Of a stretch of DNA of 64,000 nucleotides, positions 29,832 to 39,637 are shown one piece after another. The DNA lies in NCBI GenBank assembly GCA_016946835.1, contig JACVTC010000005.1:2342501-2406500 (forward strand), given 5' to 3'. The first letter of the stretch is position 1; each line of letters opens with the position of its first letter. This stretch comes from Neocallimastix lanati (nom. inval.) (taxonomy: Eukaryota > Neocallimastigomycota > Neocallimastigomycetes > Neocallimastigales > Neocallimastigaceae). The position numbers were made by a program, and so were the translations under genes. A model generated the notes under the pieces. It was given only the letters and a program-made list of their open reading frames with translations, did not search any database and was not told the origin of the DNA.

Positions 29832-30376
29832 TGATGCAGTATTTAAATAAAAAGAGAATATTATCAAGAAATAAAATTAAATATAATAAATAATTAGTTA
29901 AATTATATATGTATATTATAATAATAAATAGTAATATAAAAATTATTAAATTTATTTAATTAGTTAATAGCCAATAGGATTTAATTTATAGTAAATTAGA
30001 AATTAGAAATATAAAAGAAAAATTATTATAATTCTTTAAAGAAAGGGAGGTTTTTTTATTTGGAAAAAAATAGAGATAAAATTGGTTAAAATAAATATAT
30101 TTGGGGAATATATTTATTTATCAAAAATTTTAATAGTAATAAGTTAGTTAGAAATAAATAATTAATAAGATCTTTAATAACATTTTATTATAAAATTTGT
30201 ATTACGACATAAATAATTTAAATAAATAAATAAAACGACAAAACTATAATTTTTTTTATATTTTGTTTTAATATTAACGTGTATTGTAATTATATATTTT
30301 TATATTAGAATATATTTTTATTTAATACAATCTTGCTAACCACAAAAACATTGATACTTATAAAAATAACGTATCA
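29832..30376 (+). repeat. Element B 3' LTR
   Basis: 545 bp, TGATGCAGTATT...GTATCA, followed by target duplication TTGT. One difference from the 5' LTR was seen. Confidence 0.95.
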
Positions 30377-30380
30377 TTGT

Positions 30381-32018
30381 TGGTAAAGAATGAATTAATA
30401 ACCTTTATTTTATTATTAATAATTCTTTACTTGTTAAGATAATAATTGAATTTCCATTTAATTCAATTTCAATTTCAATTTCAATAATTCAGTTATTTGA
30501 ATTTCAATGTTAATAATTAATAATATAATAATTATTATTAAAATATTTAGGAATTAGTCTAGGCCAACTAATTACTAAATATTATTAACATATTGAATTT
30601 AATATATATTAAATAATGTAAACACGTGATTGTCATTAAATTAATTTCTACATATTATATTTTAATTATAAAATATAATATTTAGCAATATTTGATTCTT
30701 ATATTTTATTTATATTAAATATTTATATTATTATCTAACTTTATATTATCAATATCAAACTTATATTAATATTATTTACATATTCATATTAATAATTAAT
30801 ATTTTAATAATTAATTATTTTATATAAATACATGTTTAAATTCTTTTGATTAATCCTTTGTAGGATTATTGTAATTTAAATTATAGTAATAATTATATAA
30901 AATAATAATGTAATAAAATATTATTAAGATTAAATAAAATTTATATTTTAAATAAAAACTTAATTATAAAATTTACTAATAACAATATGTTTTAAATAAG
31001 AGTAAAATTAAGTTATTAATTAATTACTATAATTTGGCATCTTGACCTAATCGTTAAGACCAAATTATCTTAAAACTTTGACATTACTAAATTGTACTTT
31101 CCTATATTCTTGATAACCTAAACTTAATAATAAAATTTAATTTATTTTGATATAAATTAATTTTAACTTGTAAATAATGTAAATAAATTTTAATTAATTA
31201 CTTTATTGTTATATTATTAAATATATGTATATTAAAATACAATTGTAAATATTAAAATTATACTTTTAAGATACTAAATTATTAAAACTATTAATTAAAT
31301 ATTATTATAAAAATTGTTATAAAATTATTAAAATTATTAATTAAATATTATTCTAAAAATTATTATAAATTATTAATATTATAAAATTATTAAAATTATT
31401 AAATATTATTATAAAAATTTATTTATTATAACTATTAAATATTATTATAAAAATTTATTTATTATAACTATTAAATATTATTATAAAATTATTAAGATTA
31501 TTAATTAAATTTATTATTAAAAATTATTATTAAAAATTATTACTTATTATAAAAATTATTATTTAAATATTATCAAATTTATTAATTAAATATTATAAAA
31601 ATTTTATTTTATTTTGAAAATAATTACAAGTATTATTTAAAATAATTAAAGATTATTAAATTTATTATATTAATCTTTAAAAACAATTTATTTAACTTAA
31701 AAATATCAAAGAAAATAGTAAAAACTATTTTCTATATATTTATTTTATAATTATTTTTAATTAAATTATATTTGAATATTATATTATTATATTTATAAAA
31801 ATTAAAACAAAAATGAATTATTGATATAAAATTAATTCAATAATTCTATAAAATTACTTAAATTATAAACAAATAATTATACTTTAAATTCATAAAAAAT
31901 TATAAATATTGTAAATATTTCTTAAAAATTAAATAGGTGTACTTAAAAAAAAAAAATAATAAAATTTTATATTAATAAATAATAAATATTTTTTTTAATA
32001 AAAAAATTTTTCTTTGTT
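30381..32018. other. AT-rich spacer with LTR-like remains
   Basis: No coding content. The first ~250 bp (TTCAATTTCAATTTC, GTTATTTGAATTTCAAT, TAGTCTAGGCCAACTAATT) resemble the reverse complement of solo LTR F (32624-33362), so this may be a diverged minus-strand LTR of that family, starting at TGTTGGTAAAG (30379). The rest is AT-rich with ATTATTATAAAA-type runs at 31310-31560. Confidence 0.4.
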
Positions 32019-32060
32019 AAAATCAAAGCAGGGTAATACCCGTCCCCCCTGCTTGATTTT
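32019..32060. repeat. GC-rich palindrome in AT-rich spacer
   Basis: AAAATCAAAGCAGGG (32019-32033) faces CCCTGCTTGATTTT (32047-32060): a 14-bp stem with one bulged A and a C-rich loop. It stands out by base composition and lies 35 bp before solo LTR1. No function is assigned; it could be a terminator-like or integration-associated structure, or a fragment of another element. Confidence 0.6.
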
Positions 32061-32095
32061 AAATCAATAAGAATCACCCCGAGTCTACCATTGTA

Positions 32096-32569
32096 TGTAA
32101 GAAACTTAGATAAATTTATTATAAAATTTATCTATCTTTCTTATTTAATACATTAATTTAATACATTAAATTATTGTATTTATTTTAACCAATAATATTT
32201 AATTATTAATTTATATATATTTGATTCTCTTAAGTTCTCTTCGAGAAATCAAGAGTTATTATTTTAGAATTTTTATAATAAATAATAATTCAAATAAAAT
32301 AATTAATTAATAAACAAAACCATTTTTAATAAAACATATTTTATAAATATTTGTGTCTTTTATTCCTTTTGTGTTATTGTTTATTATAAACTTTCTATAA
32401 TAAACTCTATCTTATATTTAAGTTAAGTATAATTATTTATTTATATTATTTTATATTTATTTAATTATATTTAATTTTATTTTCTCAAATTAATGTTAAT
32501 TAGTAATAATTAATGTTAATTTGTAGTTAAGAAATTATTTATAATTAATTTTATAAGTAATTTCTTACA
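32096..32569 (+). repeat. Solo LTR1 (D family, short form)
   Basis: 474 bp, TGTAAGAAAC...TTTCTTACA, with 5-bp target duplication TTGTA on both sides (32091-32095, 32570-32574). It has the R-region palindrome (CTCTTAA...TCAAGAG at about 32234-32262) but lacks the U3 stem-loop row. The right duplication directly abuts the first base of LTR2. Confidence 0.85.
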
Positions 32570-32574
32570 TTGTA

Positions 32575-34178
32575 TGTAAGAATCTATAATTATTTGCTAA
32601 CAAATAATTATATTTTCTTAGTTTGTTAAAATTAAGATATAAAATAGTTTTATGATTAATAACGTTACTAGGTTAATATGTTGAATTATATATTAATAAT
32701 CCAACAATAATTAATTAATAATAATATAATTAAAATAATATAAGATAAATAGTTAAGTTATTTAAACACTTAATATCTAAGAATATTTTAAATAATAATT
32801 TCTTTTAAGGATTTATGAAAATATTTATTTATTGAATTATTAGTATATAATTATTGTAAATACAATAACCTTACAAAGAACATAAAAGGTAGATTTTTAC
32901 ATCTTTCTTTTATACTTTGTAAGTTACATAATAATAGTATTTAATTATAAGATATTAATAATATTGTAATATGAATATTAATAAAATATTAAGATAATAA
33001 CAATATCGATATGTTTAAAATATTTAATATAACTAAATAAATTTATTTTATAATTATATAATTAATTTGAATAATTAAAAATAGTAGTTAATATATATGA
33101 TGTAAGCATATATATAAACATAATATAAATAAATACATGTGACGTCATATGTAGATAATTGAAATTATTAATATAAATCTTATTTACTAATATTCTCAGA
33201 ATTATTAGGCCTAAGATAATTCTTTAAATATTAAATAAGAATTTATATTAATTATTAATTATTTAAATATATATATTATTTATAATTAAATAAATAATAT
33301 TTTTTAACTATTGAAATGTAAATAACTGAAATTGAGATTTCAATTCAGTTATAATTTCAACATAGTTAAGTTATTATAACTATAACTTTATTTAATTACA
33401 TATAATATTTATTAAATTTATTTAATTTAATTTTAAATATTCATTAATTTAACAAAATTTATTTAATTAATTTTAAATAATATATTTACAATATGTTAAA
33501 TTCTCTACTGTAACTAATGTATTTTGTATTGTATTTTATTCTGTATTTTATAATGTATTCTGTATTTTATAATGTATTCTGTATTTTATTAACTATTTAA
33601 GGATAAATTATATGATCGAAATATCTTTTATTATTTTATTCTTTTATTTTCGATCATTAGATTGGAAAATCTGTTAATTAAGATTTTTTCCAATTACTTT
33701 TTAGAAGTAATCGGTTTTACTTAATTAATGCGATGATCGATATGGATAGAATATCGATTGAAAACTTATCTAGGTTTTTCTATCTAATCTTTTCCTAGAT
33801 AAGAGATTTGTTAAGATTAGAAAACCCTTTCTTATTTAACCTTATTTTCATAAAAAAATATAAATAAGGCTCTTGAGTTCTCTTTGAGAAATCAAGAGTT
33901 ATTATTATAAAAAAACATAGTTATAATAGTAACAATTTTATATTTTCAACTTTAATAAATTAATAAAAATATTTTATTCAAAAACATATTTTTAAAATCA
34001 ATTTATACAAACAATTCTTCTCTTACTTTTTGTGTTATTATTATAATTAATTTTATAATAAACTCTACTCTAAAGGTAAAAAAAATTTATTTTATTTTAT
34101 TTTCTCAACTTAATGAATTAGTCGTTAAGTTGTAGTTAATAATTCTATTTTGAGTTAGTTCTTAATAGAATTATTACA
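32575..34178 (+). repeat. Solo LTR2 (D family), interrupted by LTR F
   Basis: Starts TGTAAGAATC at 32575, is broken after 32623 by LTR F, resumes at 33363 and ends TTATTACA at 34178; without F it is ~860 bp. LTR6 (36208-37073) is nearly the same sequence without the insertion, which proves the nesting. It carries U3 stem-loops (33673-33803), a TATAAATA box at about 33858, and the R palindrome at about 33869-33897. Confidence 0.85.
32624..33362 (+). repeat. Solo LTR F nested in LTR2
   Basis: 739 bp, TGTTAAAATTAAG...ATTTCAACA, with a perfect 5-bp target duplication TAGTT (32619-32623, 33363-33367). Comparison with uninterrupted LTR6 defines both ends. It is a different family from A, B and D; the strand is assigned only from the TG...CA ends, so orientation is arbitrary. 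Confidence 0.85.
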
Positions 34179-34184
34179 TTGTTT

Positions 34185-34863
34185 TGTAAGAATATAGATT
34201 TATTTCTTATAAAATAATCTATCTTCTTATTTAATTAATTTATATTTCATTTATATTTCAATATTTATTAACATGTAAAAAATATATTAATTTATCCAAA
34301 TTAATATATTGAAAAATAATGTAAACAAATTTGTTGTAATGTATTAATTACTTAAAAATATTATTTATATTTTATTATTTCAATTAGTTGATAATTTATA
34401 AGATTTTAGTAATCGGTTAATTAATTTTTTCCCCAATATTATTATGATTGGGTTTTTATTAATTAATACGATGATTAATATATTAGAATATTAATCGAAG
34501 TTATTCAGGTTTTTCTACTAATCTTTTCCTGAATATCAATTTGTTAAGATTAGATACCTTTATTTGATTTGTTAACTTTATCTTATCTATTTTATTTATT
34601 TAATAATTACATCTATTTAATAATTTCATCTATTAAAATAATTATAAATAAAAAAGTATAAAAGAACTCAAATTTCTTTGATTAAAGAAATTAGAGTTAT
34701 TATTATATAATGCTATATAATAAATTAAAAGAAATAAAGTCTTTTTGTTTATATCAATATTTAGTGTTTATAATAAACTCTATATAAAGTTAAGTATAAA
34801 TTTTTATATCTTAAAATATTAATAATCTAGTTATAGTTAGTATATTATAAATAGATTATTACA
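34185..34863 (+). repeat. Solo LTR3 (D family, diverged subgroup)
   Basis: 679 bp, TGTAAGAATATAG...GATTATTACA, with target duplication TGTTT (34180-34184, 34864-34868). U3 has stem-loops with changed but still paired arms (GATTAATAT/ATATTAATC at 34473-34496; ATTCAGG/CCTGAAT at 34503-34534). It inserted 6 bp past the end of LTR2. Confidence 0.85.
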
Positions 34864-34867
34864 TGTT

Positions 34868-35677
34868 TGATAAGAATGTACTAAATAATGCATTCTTAAT
34901 TAAATCTACGATTTATTACTAATACATTATGTGTACATTATTATTTTTGTACTTTAATAAATTTTTAAATCCAAAGATCAAAAATTAAATCAAAAATTAT
35001 ATTAAACTTTATATTTTTATATTAAATCTTATATTAATAGTAATATTTTTATATATTTAAAACTTATATTAGCAATATTAATAATAAATCCTATTTTTTT
35101 TATTTTTATATTAATAATGAAAATTTGTATCAATAATATTTTTATATATTGATAATTAAAAATTTATGTATTATATTTTAACTTTTATTATAAAATTTTA
35201 TATCGAAATGTTTTATTTTATATTGAAAAATATTTTATTTTATTAAAAACCTTTATATTAGAATAGTATTTTTATTTTTATTTGAATATTTTAACAGATT
35301 GTAATAAAAATTATAGCCAATTAAATAAATTCTTATTAGTAATATTTTAGATAGATTATAAAAAAAAAAAAAAAAAAAATGTTTTATTAATATTATAAAT
35401 GTATTTTATTTATATTGTTATAATTAAATTTTATATAATTGATTATAAAATTCAATTTAAATTTAATAGTTTTTATAAAAAAAAAAATAATAAATAAATA
35501 AAATGTAATTTAGTGACAAGAACAACTTTTATGCCTTGAAAAAAGTATAAATAGTTGTAAATTTTGCTACCAATTTTTAAAAATCATCAAAAATAAATTT
35601 AATAAAATAATTAAATAAATAAATAAAATTTGTGTTTCTTTACTTTATTTTTATTTAATTCTCTAAAAACCTTAACA
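34868..35677 (+). repeat. Possible solo LTR4, unassigned family
   Basis: May run from TGATAAGAATG to CTTAACA. It contains a TATA-like TATAAATAG near 35547 and an AATAAA-rich end, as expected of an LTR, and is bounded by LTR3 and LTR5. No target duplication or second copy is visible, so both ends are guesses. Confidence 0.3.
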
Positions 35678-36201
35678 TGTTATACGTTACTCATGGAATA
35701 ATAGAAAATAATTGTAAAAAATTAGAAAATAACAATATTAATATGTGGATTAGTGATAAAGAATATTAAATATTTTAATATAATTAAATAATATAATTAA
35801 ATAATAATTAACTACCAATAGGAATTGAGAAAACTTAGTATAAAAAGATCAATTATTAAATAATTAGAAAGGGGAATTCTTAGAGAAAAAGAATTACTCA
35901 ATAGTTATAATAAGAGATTTATACTTTATAATTAAGATTAGAAAATAGAAAGAGAAATTTTATAATAAATAATAAATATAGAAAATAGATTTTAGAGATA
36001 AATATATGAAATTATTAATTTGAAATATAAAAACAGAGAAAATAATAAAATACTAAAATATTAAATAATATTATTATCTTTGTTTAAATTATTTTTTTAT
36101 TTGTGTGTTATTTAATTCTTATTATTAGAATATATTATTTTATATTAAGAAGACTTGTTTGTCCCGACCCTAAAGTGACTTTTTTTATAAGTTGCGTATC
36201 A
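35678..36201 (+). repeat. Solo LTR5 (A/B-related)
   Basis: About 524 bp from TGTTATACGTTACTC to GCGTATCA. Shares with A/B LTRs the CGTTACTCA start, the AATTAACTACCAATAGGAATTGAG segment in diverged form, TTAGAATATATTATTTTATA and the GTATCA end. No matching target duplication was found (AACA before, ATTG after). It sits 6 bp before LTR6. Confidence 0.65.
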
Positions 36202-36207
36202 ATTGTT

Positions 36208-37073
36208 TGTAAGAATATAATTATTTGCTAGCAAATAATTATATTTTCTTAGTTAAGTTATTATAACTATAACTTTATTTAATTACATATAATATTTATT
36301 TAATTTAATTTTAAATATTCATTAATTTAACAAAATTTATTTAATTAATTTTAAATAATATATTTACAATATGTTAAATTCTCTACTGTAACTAATGTAT
36401 TCTGTATTGTATTGCATTCTGTATTTTATAATGTATTCTGTATTTTATATAGTATTCTGTATTTTATTAACTATTTAATTTTATATTTTTAATATAAGGA
36501 TAAATTATATGATCGAAATATCTTTATTATTTTATTCTTTTATATTCGATCATTAGATTAAATTGGAAAATCGGTTAATTAAGATTTTTTCCAATTACTT
36601 TTAAGTAATCGGTTTTACTTAATTAATGCGATGATCGATATGAATAGAATATCGATCGAAAACTTATCTAGGTTTTTTTATCTAATCTTTTCCTAGATAA
36701 GAGATTTGTTAAGATTAGAAAACCCTTTCTTATTTAACCTTATTTTCATAAAAAAATATAAATAAGGCTCTTGAGTTCTCTTTGAGAAATCAAGAGTTAT
36801 TATTATAAAAAACATAGTTATAATAGTAACAATTTTATATTTTTAACTTTAATAAATTAATAAAAATATTTCATTCAAAAACATATTTTTATAATCAATT
36901 TATACAAACAATTCTTCTCTTACTTTTTGTGTTATTATTATAATTAATTTTATAATAAACTCTAAAGGTAAAAAAAAAAATTTATTTTATTTTATTTTCT
37001 CAACTTAATGAATTAGTCGTTAAGCTGTAGTTAATAATTCTATTTTGAGTTAGTTCTTAATAGAATTATTACA
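36208..37073 (+). repeat. Solo LTR6 (D family)
   Basis: 866 bp, TGTAAGAATATAATT...GAATTATTACA. Nearly identical to LTR2 over its length, with the same U3 stem-loops (about 36570-36715), TATAAATA near 36759 and the R palindrome near 36771-36799. It is followed by AAAAA and then LTR7. Confidence 0.85.
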
Positions 37074-37078
37074 AAAAA

Positions 37079-38057
37079 TGTAAGAATCTATAATTATTTT
37101 TAACAAAATAATTATATTTTCTTAGTTAGGTTATAATTAATATAATTTTTATTTAACTCATATTTCATTTATACACCTAATTATAATTAATAATTTATTT
37201 AATTATATATTAAAATTTTATTTAGTTTAATATTAAAAATTTATTTAATTAAATAATTTTTATACATTTAAAATAATATTAAATTTATTTAATTATTCAC
37301 TTAATTATTAAATTTATTAGTTTTAGTTTTCTCTCACTTATTAAATCATAAACTAAAACACTATTCTGTATTCTATCATGTATTCCGTATTGTATTAATT
37401 ATGCATTTTATTATTAATGTATTGTTTTATATTTTTTATGTAAAGTTCTATAAAATAGAACTAAATAGATTAAATTTTAAATTTTATGATCGAAATAATT
37501 TTCATTATTTTATTCTTTTATTTTCGATCATTATATTAGATTAAGTAATCGGTTAATTAAGGTTTTTCCAATTACTTCCTAAAAGTAATCGGTTTTACTT
37601 AATTAACGCGATGATCGATATGGATAGAATATCGATCAAAAAACTTATCTAGGTTTTTCTTCTAGTCTTTTCCTAGATAAGAGATTTGTTAAGATTAGAA
37701 CCCCTTTTGATTTTAACCTTATTTTGACAAAAAAGTATAAATAAGGCTCTTGAGTTCTCTTTGAGAAATCAAGAGTTATTATTATAACAATTATAATATA
37801 ATAGTAATAACAATAGTTTTAACATTTAAAATTTCTAATAAATAATAAAACAAATTATTTTAATAAAACAGATTTTATAATTAAAACTTTTCTTTATCAA
37901 TTTTAGTGTTTCATCTATTATAATTCGTTATAATAAACTCGAAAATTAGAAAGAACCATAGGTAAGTATGATTCTTTTCTAAACCTTTAATATTAGCAGT
38001 TAGAGCTAATATTAATGATTAATAATTTAATTATAATTTTTTAATTAAATTATTACA
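37079..38057 (+). repeat. Solo LTR7 (D3 type)
   Basis: 979 bp, TGTAAGAATCTAT...AAATTATTACA. Nearly the inverted twin of the D3 3' LTR (57556-58572), and therefore recent. It has U3 stem-loops (about 37550-37682), TATAAATA near 37737, and the R palindrome near 37747-37775. The minisatellite in U3 (GTATTCTGTATT-type) is shorter than in D3. Confidence 0.85.
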
Positions 38058-38790
38058 TATTTGTAAAGATATTATTAATATCTTTAAATAATTTTAATTA
38101 AATTTAATCATAAATTTAAGTAAAATTAAAATAAATTTATTTGAAATCACGTGTATAAAATTATTGAAAATATTTTTAACATAATTTCGATTTTTTCCCA
38201 ATCATACTAATAAATTAAAAATTTCTCTTATGAAACTAGTATTTGAAAATCATTTCTTTTTATGTAATTTAATTTAAATAATAAGAGTTAAGGTTTTTTC
38301 ACAAGATAAATTAACAACATGAAACTATGCAATTAGTCATGTTGAAACTTACGGCATTTTATGCTAAATTTATATTAAATAATTATGACAACTTTTATAT
38401 TATTTTAAAATAGAAAATATATAATAAATTTACTAATAATATTTAAATAATAAATAAATAATAAATGAACTCAATTAGAATTGATTATATTTATTTTAGT
38501 TATTAATTATAATTCTCTTTATTTAGTAATAGTTAATTATTTATTATTAGTTTAGGTTAGTATTGTTTTTAAATAAATAGCTAGATAATATAATTCAATA
38601 GGAATTATATATTATAAATGTAATAAGATAAAAATATAAATAGTTATCAAATTTCATGTATTTTAATCGATGTAATTGTTATTAACGATTTCTTGTTAAT
38701 AACACTTTAAAATAAATAAAGATTTTAATATTTAAAAAATTAATAAAACTTGTTCTTTAAAACTATTATTTTGTGTTTTAGTGTTATTAT
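38058..38790. other. AT-rich spacer with possible diverged LTR
   Basis: No coding content. TGTAAAGATATTATT (38061) and ATATAAATAG (38634) suggest a diverged LTR in plus orientation, but no end or duplication can be fixed. Confidence 0.3.
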
Positions 38791-38837
38791 TGAAGTGTTG
38801 ATTTATAATCTATTTTTTTACCAAAACTTTATAATAT

Positions 38838-39627
38838 TGTAATAATTTCTATAAATTATAGAAATTATTATTTATAATTAATATTAACTAACTATTAATA
38901 TTAAAAAAAATTAAAATAAAAATAAGAATTAAATACTTATCTTTAAAATAGAGTTTATTATAAGAAAATATAATAGACCTTGAATATGAAAAGAGAAAAT
39001 AAAATATGTTTTTTTAAAAGAACTTTATTAATCTATTTAATTATTAAATATTTTATTATTTTTTTTTTTTTTTGATAAATTTTAAAATAACTATTTTATA
39101 TTAATTGAAATCTTAATGTCGTTTATTGTTATTATATTTTTCTTAAAATAATAACTCTTGATTTTCTAAAGACGAAAATCAACAGCTATTTATATTTTTA
39201 CAAAAATAAATGTATTTTTCTAATCTTAACAATGATTCTTTCCAGAAAAAGATTAGAAGAAAAAACTGGAAAGATTTTTGATCAATAATCTATACTTATT
39301 GATCATCGTGTTATTAAATAAAACCAATTATAATTAATCGGAAAAACTTTAATAACCGATTTTAATAACTAAAAGAATTAAAAAGAAAAAAGGATAAAAA
39401 AGAGAAGGATAAAATAATGCAGAAATTTTATTAAATACATTTTTTCTATGAAATAATACAGAAGTTATATTAAATACATTTTTTCATATAACAATTAATA
39501 CATTAAATGGTATAATTGTTTTTAAATGAAATAAATTTTTTTTTTTTTAAAGAATAATAATTATGAAATAATTATTAATTAATAAGAAATAGAAATAAAT
39601 TATAAAAATTTATATCAATTTCTTACA
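38838..39627 (-). repeat. D2 3' LTR
   Basis: 790 bp, 39 bp longer than the 5' LTR through a local duplication containing TTAAATACATTTTTTC at about 39430-39485. Stem-loops: CTTTCCAG/CTGGAAAG at 39238-39273, GATCAATAA/TTATTGATC at 39280-39304, GTTATTAAA/TTTAATAAC at 39310-39356. R-region motif ATAATAACTCTTG at about 39147. Confidence 0.9.
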
Positions 39628-39637
39628 TTGCACCTCC
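39628..39637 (-). other. D2 polypurine tract
   Basis: Sense AAGGAGGTGCAA lies between the gag-pol stop and the LTR start TGTAAG; the stop codon TAA overlaps its 5' end. Confidence 0.55.

Larger units (their letters stand above)
21798..30376 (+). mobile_element. Element B: intact Ty3/Gypsy retrotransposon
   Basis: 8.58 kb with two 545-bp LTRs that differ at one position I can see (21804 T, 29838 G) and a 4-bp target duplication TTGT (21794-21797, 30377-30380). It has a tRNA-Lys-type primer site, intact gag, TTTAAAC slip site, intact 1498-codon pol in the -1 frame with an uninterrupted entry frame, conserved hairpin and polypurine tract. No inactivating lesion was found, so it is the best candidate for a currently competent element in the window. 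Confidence 0.95.

Noticed and set aside
29618-29893. Plus-strand ORF of 91 codons in element B's 3' region
   Set aside because: Runs through poly(A) and (TA)n into the LTR, and no relative is seen in A.
35678-36201. LTR5 as part of a complete A/B-type element
   Set aside because: No internal sequence or partner LTR is adjacent and flanks do not match; treated as a solo LTR.
38838-38842. A clean target duplication for D2
   Set aside because: Flanks read AATAT and CATAT; only four of five bases agree, so it is called imperfect.
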